Numbered from the stretch's first letter, positions 22,859 through 36,404 are shown. The stretch: 64,000 nucleotides of DNA from Buttiauxella gaviniae (GCF_040786275.1 NZ_JBFMVT010000002.1:1984001-2048000); one strand, 5' to 3'. Numbers and translations are program-made. The notes: generated by a model not told the origin, from the letters alone.

Positions 22859-23033
22859 GAGATACTTAATCCTCTTATCAATGTATATATGCTTCAATCG
22901 TATTGGCACGATTGAAACGATTATCTATTGCGTAGTGTAAGCGTTTATTGGTTCGCGATCTGCGACGCTATCACTCTAAAGTGGGTAATTTTAACGGCTA
23001 TTGCGACTTTGCTCAATCTATACGCAAAGAAGT

Positions 23034-23057
23034 TTAGATGTCCAGATGTATTGACGG
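23034..23057 (+). promoter_or_regulatory. MetJ operator (Met boxes) upstream of metB
   Basis: Three consecutive 8-bp units TTAGATGT, CCAGATGT, ATTGACGG match the tandem Met box pattern (consensus AGACGTCT, 8-bp period). Lies 63 bp before the metB start, in the divergent metJ-metB region. Confidence 0.75.
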
Positions 23058-23119
23058 CTATCGCGGCAATGTTTACTCTGGAGCCTGACTTTAATTCGAC
23101 CAGCAAGGATTCGAGAGCC

Positions 23120-24280
23120 ATGACGCGCAAACAGGCAACTATCGCAGTACGTAGCGGTTTGAACGATGACGAGCAATACGGCTGCGTTGTACCGCCAATC
23201 CATCTCTCCAGTACTTATAATTTCACCGGATTTAACGAACCGCGCGCGCATGACTATTCGCGTCGTGGGAATCCTACGCGTGATGTCGTACAGCGTGCGC
23301 TGGCAGAGCTAGAAGGTGGCGCGGGCGCGGTGCTGACGAATACCGGCATGTCGGCAATCCACCTGGTCACCACCGTTTTCCTGAAACCGGGCGATCTGCT
23401 GGTGGCGCCGCACGACTGCTACGGCGGCAGCTACCGTCTGTTTGATAGCCTGGCAAAACGCGGTGCCTATCGCGTTTTATTTGTCGATCAAGGCGATGAA
23501 GCGGCATTAGCTGCGGCGTTAAGCGAAAAACCAAAACTGGTGCTGGTCGAAAGCCCAAGTAATCCCTTGTTACGTGTAGTAGATATTGAGAAAATCTGCG
23601 CTGCCGCGCGTGAAGCCGGGGCAATCAGTGTGGTGGATAACACCTTCCTGAGCCCGGCATTGCAAAATCCGCTGGCGCTGGGCGCCGATTTGGTGCTGCA
23701 CTCCTGCACCAAATACCTGAACGGTCACTCTGATGTGGTGGCGGGTGTGGTGATTGCGAAAGATGCCGAGACCGTCACCGAGCTTGCCTGGTGGGCGAAT
23801 AACATTGGCGTCACCGGCAGCGCTTTCGATAGCTACTTGCTACTGCGTGGTCTGCGTACCCTTTCACCACGAATGGAAGTTGCGCAGCGTAACGCCCAGG
23901 CGATTGTCGAATTCCTGCAAACGCAACCGCTGGTGAAAAAGCTGTATCATCCATCGCTGCCTGAAAACCAGGGCCACGAAATTGCTGCACGCCAGCAAAA
24001 AGGTTTTGGCGCGATGCTGAGTTTTGAATTTAATGGTGACGAGCAAACGCTGCGTCGTTTCCTGAGTAGCCTGACTCTCTTCACGCTAGCGGAATCGCTG
24101 GGTGGGGTGGAAAGTTTGATTTCACATGCGGCGACGATGACCCACGCGGGTATGGCGCCAGAAGCGCGCGCTGCTGCGGGGATTTCTGAAACCTTGTTGC
24201 GTATTTCAACTGGCATTGAAGATAGCGAAGATTTAATTGCTGACCTGGAAAATGCGTTCCGGGTGGCAAGAGAGGGGTAA
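23120..24280 (+). CDS. metB: Cystathionine gamma-synthase
   Basis: PLP enzyme joining O-succinylhomoserine and cysteine to cystathionine in methionine synthesis. 386 residues from ATG 23120; the open frame extends 64 codons upstream through the operator and is not coding. PLP lysine Lys198 in LVLHSCTKYLNGHSDV. Only two bases separate its stop from metL, indicating translational coupling in a metBL operon. Confidence 0.98.
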   Translation: MTRKQATIAVRSGLNDDEQYGCVVPPIHLSSTYNFTGFNEPRAHDYSRRGNPTRDVVQRALAELEGGAGAVLTNTGMSAIHLVTTVFLKPGDLLVAPHDCYGGSYRLFDSLAKRGAYRVLFVDQGDEAALAAALSEKPKLVLVESPSNPLLRVVDIEKICAAAREAGAISVVDNTFLSPALQNPLALGADLVLHSCTKYLNGHSDVVAGVVIAKDAETVTELAWWANNIGVTGSAFDSYLLLRGLRTLSPRMEVAQRNAQAIVEFLQTQPLVKKLYHPSLPENQGHEIAARQQKGFGAMLSFEFNGDEQTLRRFLSSLTLFTLAESLGGVESLISHAATMTHAGMAPEARAAAGISETLLRISTGIEDSEDLIADLENAFRVAREG

Positions 24281-24282
24281 GC

Positions 24283-26715
24283 ATGAGTGTTTCAGCACCA
24301 GCAGGGACGTCGGGTCGTCAGCTGCATAAATTTGGTGGCAGTAGTCTGGCAGATGTGAAGTGTTATCTGCGCGTTGCGGGGATCATGGCCGAGTATTCAA
24401 AGCCTGGCGATATGATGGTGGTTTCCGCCGCGGGTAGCACAACGAACCAGTTAATTAACTGGTTGAAGTTGAGCCAAAGCGATCGTCTTTCTGCGCATCA
24501 GGTTCAGCAAGCGCTGCGTCGTTATCAGAGCGAACTGATTAGCGGCCTTGTGGCCCCTGATGTTGCTGACTCCCTAATCGGTCAATTTATTCACGATCTT
24601 GAACGTCTGGCGGGTTTGCTCGATGGCAAAATAACCGATGCTGTGTATGCCGAAGTGGTGGGGCACGGTGAGGTTTGGTCTGCTCGCTTGATGTCTGCGG
24701 TGCTGAATCAACTCGGTCACGAAGCGGCCTGGCTTGATGCGCGTGAATTCATGCGTGCAGAACGTGCGGCGCAGCCGCAGGTTAACGAAGGCTTATCCTG
24801 GCCGCTGCTGCAACAACTGATGGCGCAGCATCCGCACAAACGCCTCGTGGTCACTGGTTTTATCTGCCGGAACGATGCGGGCGAAACCGTTCTGCTTGGG
24901 CGTAACGGTTCTGACTATTCAGCCACTCAGATTGGTGCTCTGGCTGGGGTTTCCCGCGTCACCATCTGGAGTGACGTTGCCGGGGTTTACAGCGCTGACC
25001 CTCGTAAAGTGAAAGATGCGTGTTTGCTGCCGCTGTTGCGCCTCGACGAAGCGAGTGAGTTGGCCCGTCTCGCGGCACCTGTGCTGCATGCTCGTACTTT
25101 ACAGCCTGTGTCCGGGAGCGACATCGACCTGCAACTACGCTGTAGCTATTCTCCAGAACAAGGATCAACTCGCATTGAGCGCGTTCTGGCTTCCGGTACC
25201 GGCGCGCGTATTGTCACCAGTCATGACGATGTTTGCCTGATTGAACTGCAGGTCGCTCCGCAGCAAGATTTTAAACTGGCTCATAAAGAGCTGGATACGC
25301 TGTTAAATCGCGCCCAGATTCGTCCATTGTCGATTGGCGTGCATCCGGACCGCAATCTCTTGCAGCTTTGCTACACCTCTGAAGTTGCCGGTAGCGTGCT
25401 GCAAACGCTTCAGGACGCCGGCCTGCTTGGTGAATTACGTCTGCGCGAAGGTCTGGCGCTGGTGGCGATGGTGGGCGCGGGTGTTTGCCGTAATCCACTC
25501 CATAGCCACCGTTTCTGGCAGCAACTAAAAGACCAGCCGGTTGAGTTTATCTGGCAGTCTGAAGATGGTATCAGCCTGGTTGCGGTACTGCGCGTTGGCC
25601 CAACGGAGAGCCTGATTAAAGGCCTGCATAAATCCTTATTCCGCGCTGAAAAACGCATCGGCCTGGTGCTGTTCGGCAAAGGCAACATTGGTTCACGTTG
25701 GCTGGAACTGTTCGCCCGTGAGCAAGAAACTATTTCAGCCCGTACCGGTTTTGAGTTCGTGTTAGCGGGCGTGGTTGATAGCAGCCGCAGCCTGCTGAAT
25801 TATGAAGGGCTGGATGCCAGCCGGGCGCTTGCTTTCTTTAGTGATGAAGCGGTAGAGCAGGACGAAGAATCACTCTTCCAGTGGATGCGCGCGCACCCAT
25901 ACGATGATTTAGTCGTTCTGGATGTCACCGCAAGCGAACAGCTTGCCGATCAATATCTTGATTTCGCGAGCCACGGCTTCCACGTCATCAGCGCCAATAA
26001 ACTGGCGGGAGCCAGCAACAGCCAGAAGTATCGCGAAATCCGCAATGCCTTTACCAAAACGGGTCGTCATTGGCTGTATAACGCCACCGTTGGCGCGGGT
26101 TTACCCGTGAATCATACCGTGCGTGATCTGCGCGAAAGCGGGGACTCTATTCTCGCCATTAGCGGTATTTTCTCCGGTACCCTTTCCTGGCTGTTCTTGC
26201 AATTTGATGGCACCGTACCGTTTACCGATTTGGTGGACCAGGCCTGGCAGCAAGGGCTGACGGAACCCGATCCACGCGTTGATCTCTCCGGGAAAGACGT
26301 GATGCGTAAGCTGGTGATTCTCGCTCGTGAAGCAGGGTATGACATCGAACCGGATCACGTGCGCGTCGAGTCCCTGGTGACTAACGGCAGTGAAACGGGC
26401 TCCATCGATCATTTCTTTGAAAATGGCGATGAGCTGAATGACCAGATGCTCCAGCGTTTTGAGGCGGCTCAGGAAATGGGGCTGGTTCTGCGTTACGTCG
26501 CCCGTTTTGACGCCAACGGTAAAGCGCGCGTGGGTGTAGAAGCGGTGCGTCTAGAACATCCTCTGGCGGCGTTGTTGCCGTGCGATAACGTCTTTGCTAT
26601 CGAAAGCCGCTGGTATCGCGATAACCCGCTGGTTATTCGTGGGCCGGGTGCAGGGCGTGATGTGACGGCGGGCGCTATTCAGTCTGATATTAACCGCCTC
26701 GCGCAGTTACTCTAA
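24283..26715 (+). CDS. metL: Bifunctional aspartokinase/homoserine dehydrogenase II
   Basis: Fused enzyme catalysing the first and third steps from aspartate toward homoserine. 810 residues: N-terminal aspartokinase (HKFGGSSLADVKCYLRV; RNGSDYSATQIGALAGV), linker with ACT-like domain (about 310-450), C-terminal homoserine dehydrogenase (LVLFGKGNIGSRWLELF; SGIFSGTLSWLF; GLTEPDPRVDLSGKDV). Starts two bases after metB. MetJ control through the metB operator is expected. Confidence 0.98.
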   Translation: MSVSAPAGTSGRQLHKFGGSSLADVKCYLRVAGIMAEYSKPGDMMVVSAAGSTTNQLINWLKLSQSDRLSAHQVQQALRRYQSELISGLVAPDVADSLIGQFIHDLERLAGLLDGKITDAVYAEVVGHGEVWSARLMSAVLNQLGHEAAWLDAREFMRAERAAQPQVNEGLSWPLLQQLMAQHPHKRLVVTGFICRNDAGETVLLGRNGSDYSATQIGALAGVSRVTIWSDVAGVYSADPRKVKDACLLPLLRLDEASELARLAAPVLHARTLQPVSGSDIDLQLRCSYSPEQGSTRIERVLASGTGARIVTSHDDVCLIELQVAPQQDFKLAHKELDTLLNRAQIRPLSIGVHPDRNLLQLCYTSEVAGSVLQTLQDAGLLGELRLREGLALVAMVGAGVCRNPLHSHRFWQQLKDQPVEFIWQSEDGISLVAVLRVGPTESLIKGLHKSLFRAEKRIGLVLFGKGNIGSRWLELFAREQETISARTGFEFVLAGVVDSSRSLLNYEGLDASRALAFFSDEAVEQDEESLFQWMRAHPYDDLVVLDVTASEQLADQYLDFASHGFHVISANKLAGASNSQKYREIRNAFTKTGRHWLYNATVGAGLPVNHTVRDLRESGDSILAISGIFSGTLSWLFLQFDGTVPFTDLVDQAWQQGLTEPDPRVDLSGKDVMRKLVILAREAGYDIEPDHVRVESLVTNGSETGSIDHFFENGDELNDQMLQRFEAAQEMGLVLRYVARFDANGKARVGVEAVRLEHPLAALLPCDNVFAIESRWYRDNPLVIRGPGAGRDVTAGAIQSDINRLAQLL

Positions 26716-26726
26716 AAAACGGGTTA

Positions 26727-26762
26727 TGTAGGGTGGATTAGCGCAGCGACATCCGACCTACA
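26727..26762. repeat. REP-like palindrome after metL
   Basis: TGTAGGGTGGAT ... ATCCGACCTACA, an imperfect 36-bp inverted repeat with a GCGCAGCGAC centre. This form is common between genes in enterobacteria. Located between the metL stop and its terminator. Confidence 0.6.
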
Positions 26763-26784
26763 AAAGCGGTTTACCATAAGTTTC

Positions 26785-26809
26785 AGGCCAGCTATTGCTG
26801 GCCTTTTTT
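26785..26809 (+). terminator. metBL terminator
   Basis: AGGCCAGC-TATT-GCTGGCCT followed by TTTTT. Confidence 0.9.
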
Positions 26810-26909
26810 GTTCCTTGTCGCCAAACATGAACAAATTTCAAGTTGATTGAGAATTCCTCATTTCTTGTGTTGAATTTTCAGTTGACGTCATCACGCTTTT
26901 CCTTCATCT

Positions 26910-26941
26910 TGCTATCTAGACGTCTAAACGTCTGAGATGCA
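26910..26941 (+). promoter_or_regulatory. MetJ operator upstream of metF
   Basis: Contiguous 8-bp units TGCTATCT, AGACGTCT, AAACGTCT, GAGATGCA. The second is the exact Met box consensus and the third has one mismatch. It lies 45 bp before metF. Confidence 0.88.
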
Positions 26942-26977
26942 AACACAACAACATAAAACGATAAATGCGATTGATGA

Positions 26978-27877
<900 letters not shown>

Positions 27878-28034
27878 TTCAAATTATGGCCCTCCGGGGC
27901 CATTGCTAACCCTCTGTTAAAAAACGTCCCCTTCTGGTTTTCCCTTCGCTTTTCATGGTTATTTTTAAAGTTTGCGCGGCTGCGACGTTTCTTTGAAAAA
28001 CTTTTGTTATGTTGCCCATTAGCCAGACGGTAAT

Positions 28035-30301
<2,267 letters not shown>

Positions 30302-30317
30302 GTTTATGTCCGATGTA

Positions 30318-30348
30318 AAACACCCCGCAAAAAATGCGGGGTGTTTTT
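30318..30348. terminator. Bidirectional terminator katG/gldA
   Basis: AAACACCCCGCA-AAAA-TGCGGGGTGTTT with flanking A/T runs, between convergent katG and gldA. Confidence 0.92.
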
Positions 30349-30355
30349 ATTGAAG

Positions 30356-31459
30356 TTATTCCCACTCTTGCAGAAAACGCTGACCGTACTGGTCGGCAAC
30401 GAGTAATGCTGCATAAACCTGGTCTGGTGTGGCACCACCAGGCATGTTGTGAATGGTTTCACCTTCTGCACATGATGCTTGCGCCACAATGCGCATTTTC
30501 GCCGGAACATCCTGCTTGATATCCAACTGTGCCAGCGTTATCGGCAAACCGACTGAATGACACAGCGCGGCAACGGTTTCAATCTCCTCCACGGACGCAT
30601 TCTCCAGAACCAACTGCGTTAGCGTCCCGAAAGCGACTTTTTCACCGTGATAATAATGATGCGCATCTGGAATCGCAGTCAAACCGTTATGCACCGCGTG
30701 AGCCGCAGCCAGGCCGCCACTCTCAAAGCCGACACCACTCAGATAGGTATTGGCTTCAATTACCCGCTCCAGTGCCGGGGTCACAACATGCTGCTCTGCG
30801 GCGAGCATCGCTTTTTCACCCTCTTCAATCAGCGTGTTGTAGCAAAGTTCAGCCAGCGCCAGTGCCGCCTGGGTGCATTTTCCGCCTGCCATTGTGGTCG
30901 CGCCGCTGCGTGAACAGGCACGAGCTTCAAACCAGGTTGCCAGCGCATCGCCGATTCCAGCGGCGAGCAGACGCGCAGGTGCACCCGCCACGATTTTGGT
31001 ATCAACAATCACCATATTCGGGTTGTTCGGCAACATCAGATAGCGGTCAAATTCACCTTCATCTGTGTAGATAACGGAAAGTGCGCTGCACGGCGCATCG
31101 GTGGAAGCGATGGTAGGCGCGATAGCAACAGGCAAGCCCATAAAATGGGCCAGGGCTTTTGCGGTATCAAGCGTTTTACCGCCACCGATGCCGAGTACTG
31201 CATCGCACTGCGCATTTTCTGCAATACTTCGCAGACGATCGATTTCATTTTGTGAGCATTCGCCACCAAAAGGTGCAATTTCTAGCGCTAGCCCTGCCTC
31301 TTCGAAACTGTCCGTAAGCGCAGACTCGGCGAATCCTAAGACAAATTTATCTCCGACTACCAGCCAGCGTTTGGCCAGCGGTTTGAGATAGTGGCCGAGG
31401 CGGGAAATGACCTCAGCGCCCTGAATATACTTACCCGGTGACTGTATTATGCGATCCAT
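30356..31459 (-). CDS. gldA: Glycerol dehydrogenase
   Basis: NAD+-dependent iron/zinc alcohol dehydrogenase that interconverts glycerol and dihydroxyacetone and also acts on 1,2-propanediol and methylglyoxal-type substrates. 367 residues; NAD-binding [15 protein letters not shown], metal site around [20 protein letters not shown] and [12 protein letters not shown]. Third gene of a ptsA-fsaB-gldA unit, 22 bp after fsaB. Confidence 0.97.
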   Translation of the reverse strand: MDRIIQSPGKYIQGAEVISRLGHYLKPLAKRWLVVGDKFVLGFAESALTDSFEEAGLALEIAPFGGECSQNEIDRLRSIAENAQCDAVLGIGGGKTLDTAKALAHFMGLPVAIAPTIASTDAPCSALSVIYTDEGEFDRYLMLPNNPNMVIVDTKIVAGAPARLLAAGIGDALATWFEARACSRSGATTMAGGKCTQAALALAELCYNTLIEEGEKAMLAAEQHVVTPALERVIEANTYLSGVGFESGGLAAAHAVHNGLTAIPDAHHYYHGEKVAFGTLTQLVLENASVEEIETVAALCHSVGLPITLAQLDIKQDVPAKMRIVAQASCAEGETIHNMPGGATPDQVYAALLVADQYGQRFLQEWE

Positions 31460-31481
31460 TCACTGCCTCCTTGGTTTTCCG

Positions 31482-32144
31482 TTACAGGCTCAGGCGACCA
31501 AACGCTTTCTGCCAGTCTTCTTCAAACTTCATCACTGCCGAGTCTACCGCCGGTGCGGATAAAAATTGCTGGGCAACATCAAGTGGCAGTGTGATGGATT
31601 CACACCCCGCCAGCAGACAATCCAGCGCCTGGCGTGGCGTTTTAAAGCTAGCTGCCAGAACTTTGCTCTCTGGAGCATGAAGCTCAAGCAGGGTTTGTAA
31701 CTCCTGCACCATGCGAATACCGTCGCCACCTTGGGCGTCCACCCGGTTTACGTATGGTGCGACATATTCCGCCCCGGCAAGTGCTGCTAACAAACCTTGC
31801 GCTGCGCTGTAAACGGCGGTTCCCAGCGTACGAATACCCAAGGTCTTTAACTGCTTAATAGCTGCCAGGCCTTCAGAGGTAACGGGAATTTTCACCACGA
31901 TGCCAGGTACGCACTCTTTTAATTGCTGCGCTTCTTTGACCATTCCCGCAGCATCACGACTCATCACCTGCGCAAACAAGCGACCTTCTGGCCCTACCGC
32001 TTTCTGCAGGCGCGGCAGCACGTCCCAAATGGATTGACCACCTGCAGCCACAATGCTCGGGTTGGTTGTTACGCCTCGCAGCGGGAAGATGCGTGCCAGA
32101 CGTTCAACTTCCGCAACGTTTGCGGTATCGAGATAAAGCTCCAT
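31482..32144 (-). CDS. fsaB: Fructose-6-phosphate aldolase 2 (transaldolase-like)
   Basis: Class I aldolase of the transaldolase superfamily; the family splits fructose 6-phosphate into dihydroxyacetone and glyceraldehyde 3-phosphate in vitro. 220 residues; Schiff-base Lys85 in [12 protein letters not shown]. Also called talC. Between ptsA (21 bp) and gldA (22 bp). Its product dihydroxyacetone is a GldA substrate, so the gene pair makes biochemical sense, but the physiological substrate is unknown. Confidence 0.95.
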   Translation of the reverse strand: MELYLDTANVAEVERLARIFPLRGVTTNPSIVAAGGQSIWDVLPRLQKAVGPEGRLFAQVMSRDAAGMVKEAQQLKECVPGIVVKIPVTSEGLAAIKQLKTLGIRTLGTAVYSAAQGLLAALAGAEYVAPYVNRVDAQGGDGIRMVQELQTLLELHAPESKVLAASFKTPRQALDCLLAGCESITLPLDVAQQFLSAPAVDSAVMKFEEDWQKAFGRLSL

Positions 32145-32165
32145 CAGTTGTTCCTCTTAGGTGAA

Positions 32166-34667
32166 TTACAGTTCCAGTTCGCGCGCCAGCAAAGCGGCTA
32201 TGGCCTCACCGTGCGGGGCATTGACCAACGCACTGCGGAATTCTTCATGCATGATGCGCCGCGCCAGACGAGAGAAAATCCTCATATGCTGATCGCCTGC
32301 CGCGTGTTTATTCAGCGTCAGCATAATGATGAACTGAGCTTCTTCTTCGCCCCAGCGTACGGGCGAAGGGAGCCGCGCCACGCTGATGGTGGACTGTTCA
32401 ATATGTTCGGACTTGCTGTGTGGAATGGCGAAACTAAAGCCCAACCCGGTCGAGAACACCGCTTCCCGCGCCCACAGATCGACTTCCAGTTTGCGCGGAT
32501 AACGGCTGCGTCCGGCGAGCAGAAGGTTATCGGTCATGCCTTTAATCACCTCTTCTTTGCTGCGCCAGTCGTTATCAAGCGAAATGCACTGCGTTGAGAT
32601 GAGCGGCGCGTCCTGTTGCGTCATACGGAACTGTGCCAGCAGGTGTTCGACTTCAAGGGAGGTACGGCAGGCCATCGCCTGATTGAGCAACTGGCGGCAG
32701 GCACGGCTGTCGAGCTGGGCAAGGCGCTCTTTTGTCGCTGGAACTGACGGCGCGCTCATACTGATTTCATCCAGGCCCAGGCCAACCAACAACGGCAGGA
32801 CAGACCCTTTCGCACCCAGCTCCCCACAAAGACCAATCCATTTTCCCTGGCGATGCACCGCCTGTACGGCGTAATCCAGCGCACGAAGAAAAGCGGGGTT
32901 CAGGCTGTTGTAATGACGGGTGACCTTGGCATTGTCGCGGTCGACCGCCAGCAGGTATTGGGTCAGGTCATTGCTGCCAATGCTGAAGAAATCAATCTCT
33001 TCGCAGCACTGGTCGATGATGAACATCACCGAAGGTACTTCCAGCATGATGCCGAGGGGGATTTTCTCGTCAAAGGGAATGTGTTCGCTGCGCAGCGACT
33101 GTTTGACCTCGGCCAGTTGATCCTTCACCCAAAGGATCTCTTCCATAGAGGAGATCATCGGGATCATGATTTTTAACGATCCGTGTGCTGAGGCGCGCAG
33201 AATAGAACGTAATTGGGTATGGAAAAGCGCCAGATATTCCTGATAGATGCGCACGGCGCGATAGCCCAGGAACGGGTTATTTTCTGCCGGGATTTTCAGG
33301 TAGTCCACGGGCTTGTCGCCGCCGATGTCCATGGTACGCACAATAATACTGCGCCCGTTGGCACCTTCGAGCGCCTGGCAATAAATGTTGTAAAGTTCAT
33401 CTTCGGAAGGGGCGAAGGCACGGTCCATATAGAGCATTTCCGTGCGGAACAGACCAATCGCCTCTGCTCCATTATTGAACGCAGGTGCGGCTTCCACGGA
33501 ATGAGCGATATTTGCCGCGACCTCCTTGCGGATGCCGTCAACTGTACGCCCCGGCTCGTTAAGCCAGACTTTTTGCCGATCGCGAATCTTTTGCTGAACC
33601 CAGGCTTCTTGCTGGTAATAACGCTGCACCGGCTCGCTCAGGTTCACCGCCACCAGGCCAAGATCGCCATCGATTTGTACCGGGTGTTGTAGCCACGGCG
33701 CCAGGGCATCAATGTCTACCCCGACCAGGGTTGGGATATTGAATGAGCGGGCCAGAATAACCGTGTGGGAAGTGGTGCCGCCGCTGCGTAGCAAAAGCCC
33801 TTTTAGCAAGGTTTTATCCAGCTCCAGGAATTGGCTTGGCGTGAGCTCATCCGCTATACAAATGGCTGCCTGGTGGAGTTTACCCGGCGTCGGGAAGCGG
33901 TTTTCGCCGTAAATATGCTGTAAAAGCTGGAAGCAAACGTCGCGAACATCCAGAACGCGCTCTTGCAGATACGCGCTCTCGGATTGCGAGAACTGTTCGC
34001 AAAAGTGCTCTGCGGTTTTCACGACTGCATCCGCGCAGCTCATACCCGCCAGCACATGCTCCAACAGGAGATTACGCAGCGAAATGTCACTCGCCAGAGA
34101 ACGGTGGGCTTCCAGAATGGCGCATGCCGTTCCGTCATTTCCAAGTAACTGAATATTGATGCTTTTCACGAGTCTTTCCAGGCCACTTTCCAGCGCCGCC
34201 TGCTCTTCATCAACGCTTTTTGCCGCCGGTAATTCACCCAGCTCGTTCAAATCCAGGCTCGCCAATTTCACCAGCGTGCCATTGGCGCTACCAGCGCAGA
34301 CCGGCATGGCATGGAAAAGGGTTGGGTTAAGACGGGACAAAGATTCAGGGATTGTGGCCGCTTCGCTGTTTTGCATCTGCGCTAGCGGTTCATCGCAATT
34401 CGGGAATTCATCGGTCATAAACTCAGAAAGCCGCGTAAAGGCGTTTTCTTCATCGCCACCGCTAATGATTAAACGGCAGTCGTCTCCTTTCAGTGTTCCC
34501 GTACCGATAAGCGCCAGCGCACTTTTTGCGTCTCCCGTGCGGTCGGTGCGTAGGTTGTGCCATTCGATGGATGCAGAAAATTGATTACACAGTTTTTCAA
34601 CGTGACTGGCTGGACGGGCATGCACCCCGTTGGGTAAGTCGCAGCGGAAATTTACTACCAGGGCCAT
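32166..34667 (-). CDS. ptsA: PTS fusion protein HPr-EI-EIIA (FrwA/PtsA)
   Basis: Cytosolic phosphotransfer protein that fuses three PTS modules. 833 residues from ATG 34667 with GGAG upstream; a 49-codon upstream extension crosses the promoter region and is rejected. Domains: HPr-like 1-90 with His16 (NGVHARPAS), enzyme I about 115-655 with phospho-His301 (SGGTTSHTVILARS) and the PEP-site Cys in IGLCGELGAKG, and fructose-type EIIA about 690-833 with His750 (FAIPHSKSEHI). All three phosphorylation histidines are present, so it should carry phosphate from PEP to FrwB/FrwD. First gene of ptsA-fsaB-gldA, divergent from frwC. Confidence 0.95.
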   Translation of the reverse strand: MALVVNFRCDLPNGVHARPASHVEKLCNQFSASIEWHNLRTDRTGDAKSALALIGTGTLKGDDCRLIISGGDEENAFTRLSEFMTDEFPNCDEPLAQMQNSEAATIPESLSRLNPTLFHAMPVCAGSANGTLVKLASLDLNELGELPAAKSVDEEQAALESGLERLVKSINIQLLGNDGTACAILEAHRSLASDISLRNLLLEHVLAGMSCADAVVKTAEHFCEQFSQSESAYLQERVLDVRDVCFQLLQHIYGENRFPTPGKLHQAAICIADELTPSQFLELDKTLLKGLLLRSGGTTSHTVILARSFNIPTLVGVDIDALAPWLQHPVQIDGDLGLVAVNLSEPVQRYYQQEAWVQQKIRDRQKVWLNEPGRTVDGIRKEVAANIAHSVEAAPAFNNGAEAIGLFRTEMLYMDRAFAPSEDELYNIYCQALEGANGRSIIVRTMDIGGDKPVDYLKIPAENNPFLGYRAVRIYQEYLALFHTQLRSILRASAHGSLKIMIPMISSMEEILWVKDQLAEVKQSLRSEHIPFDEKIPLGIMLEVPSVMFIIDQCCEEIDFFSIGSNDLTQYLLAVDRDNAKVTRHYNSLNPAFLRALDYAVQAVHRQGKWIGLCGELGAKGSVLPLLVGLGLDEISMSAPSVPATKERLAQLDSRACRQLLNQAMACRTSLEVEHLLAQFRMTQQDAPLISTQCISLDNDWRSKEEVIKGMTDNLLLAGRSRYPRKLEVDLWAREAVFSTGLGFSFAIPHSKSEHIEQSTISVARLPSPVRWGEEEAQFIIMLTLNKHAAGDQHMRIFSRLARRIMHEEFRSALVNAPHGEAIAALLARELEL

Positions 34668-34778
34668 AGGGATTCTCCTGAGCCAACACTTAATAATGGC
34701 TACAGGATAAGAGCCGGGAGACTTCCGTCGCCACGGGACAAAACTGTCATAAACTGGATAAATGTAATGTATGTGATG

Positions 34779-34800
34779 ATTTGCGAGATACCTCACAAAT
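34779..34800 (+). promoter_or_regulatory. CRP site between ptsA and frwC
   Basis: TTGCGA-GATACC-TCACAA: core TGCGA-N6-TCACA has one mismatch to TGTGA-N6-TCACA and the flanks (TT...AA) also fit. Placed in the 311-bp divergent region, it could activate both transcripts. Nothing else in that region (34668-34978) was recognised. Confidence 0.62.
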
Positions 34801-34978
34801 CCGATTTTCTGCAATTAATGCAAGGCGTAACGCCAACTTTGAGGCGGATCGCATTTTTCTTTATGTAATACAAAAATCCAGTAAATGGCATTTTTGTCCA
34901 CTGTCTGCCGCAGCCCGGATTCCCTATTGTGTGCCCAATCTGTTTGCAAATGCGCCGCTATGGCACCGGGAGTGCTTT

Positions 34979-36061
34979 ATGAAAGAGCTAGTCCAGATAC
35001 TCAAAAATACCCGCCAGCACCTGATGACCGGCGTGTCACATATGATCCCTTTTGTGGTTGCGGGGGGCATTCTGCTGGCCGTGTCCGTCATGCTATACGG
35101 CAAAGGTGCGGTGCCGGATTCGTTAACCGATCCCAACCTAAAGAAACTGTTTGATATCGGCGTGGCAGGCTTGACGCTGATGGTGCCGTTTCTGGCGGCC
35201 TACATCGGCTATTCCATTGCGGAACGGTCTGCACTGGCACCTTGTGCGATAGGCGCGTGGGTCGGTAACAGCTTCGGCGCGGGGTTCTTCGGTGCCATCA
35301 TCGCCGGGATTATCGGCGGCATCATTGTCTTCTATCTGAAGAAAATCCCGGTGCCGAAAATTCTGCGTTCGGTGATGCCGATTTTTGTCATTCCTATCGT
35401 CGGCACCTTTATTACCGCGGGCATCATGATGTGGGGCTTGGGCGAACCTGTCGGTGCGCTTACGGCAAGCTTGACCCAGTGGCTACAAGGCATGCAGCAG
35501 GGCAGCATAGTGGTGCTGGCGGTGATTATGGGGCTGATGCTGGCATTCGATATGGGGGGCCCGGTGAATAAAGTCGCCTATGCCTTCATGTTGATTTGCG
35601 TGGCGCAAGGGGTTTACACCGTCGTTGCTATTGCCGCCGTGGGTATTGCTGTTCCGCCGCTAGGGCTTGGTCTGGCAACGCTGATGAACCGTAAAAACTT
35701 CAATTCCGAAGAGCGTGAAGCCGGGAAAGCGGCGCTGGTGATGGGGTGTGTCGGCGTCACCGAAGGGGCTATTCCGTTTGCCGCAGCAGATCCGTTGCGC
35801 GTCATTCCATCCATCATGTTGGGTTCGGCCTGTGGCGCGGTTACCGCAGCTTTGATGGGGGCGCAATGCTATGCGGGCTGGGGCGGTTTGATTGTGCTAC
35901 CCGTGGTGGAAGGCAAATTGGGCTACATCGTCGCGCTGTTGGTGGGTGCTGTCGTTACCGCAGTATGCGTGAACCTGCTCAAGACCTACGCCCGTAAAAA
36001 ACAGGGAGATGCCCCGGCAAAAGCAGAAGACGACCTGGATCTGGATTTTGAAATTAACTGA
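34979..36061 (+). CDS. frwC: PTS fructose-like permease EIIC (FrwC)
   Basis: Membrane-spanning sugar channel of a fructose-family PTS. 360 residues from ATG 34979 with GGGAG upstream; the upstream open frame is not coding. About eight to ten hydrophobic segments; the family motif GVTEGAIPFA (GITEG-type, substrate site) is at about residue 255. C-terminal tail is acidic (EDDLDLDFEIN). First gene of frwC-frwB-pflD-pflC-frwD. Confidence 0.95.
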   Translation: MKELVQILKNTRQHLMTGVSHMIPFVVAGGILLAVSVMLYGKGAVPDSLTDPNLKKLFDIGVAGLTLMVPFLAAYIGYSIAERSALAPCAIGAWVGNSFGAGFFGAIIAGIIGGIIVFYLKKIPVPKILRSVMPIFVIPIVGTFITAGIMMWGLGEPVGALTASLTQWLQGMQQGSIVVLAVIMGLMLAFDMGGPVNKVAYAFMLICVAQGVYTVVAIAAVGIAVPPLGLGLATLMNRKNFNSEEREAGKAALVMGCVGVTEGAIPFAAADPLRVIPSIMLGSACGAVTAALMGAQCYAGWGGLIVLPVVEGKLGYIVALLVGAVVTAVCVNLLKTYARKKQGDAPAKAEDDLDLDFEIN

Positions 36062-36083
36062 TTGAAAAAATAAGGAATTAATC

Positions 36084-36404
36084 ATGGCTAAAATCATCGC
36101 AGTGACCGCTTGCCCATCGGGTGTTGCCCATACCTACATGGCCGCCGAAGCGTTGGAAAGTGCTGCAAAAGCAAAAGGTTGGGAAGTGAAAGTAGAAACT
36201 CAGGGTTCGATTGGCCTTGAAAATGAGCTTACTGCAGAAGACGTGGCCGGTGCGGATATGGTGATTCTGACTAAGGATATCGGCATCAAAATGGAAGAAC
36301 GCTTCACAGGGAAAACTATTGTGCGCGTAAACATCTGCGACGCCGTGAAACGTGCCGAAGCCATTATGAACAAAATCGAAGCTCATATAGCACAGACGGC
36401 CTGA
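36084..36404 (+). CDS. frwB: PTS fructose-like EIIB (FrwB)
   Basis: Cytosolic EIIB that takes phosphate from EIIA and passes it to the sugar moving through FrwC. 106 residues; phospho-Cys10 in VTACPSGVAHTYMAAE. 22 bp after frwC and 27 bp before pflD. Confidence 0.95.
   Translation: MAKIIAVTACPSGVAHTYMAAEALESAAKAKGWEVKVETQGSIGLENELTAEDVAGADMVILTKDIGIKMEERFTGKTIVRVNICDAVKRAEAIMNKIEAHIAQTA

Noticed and set aside
22928-23119. N-terminal extension of metB by 64 codons
   Set aside because: Covers the Met boxes and promoter; no homology.
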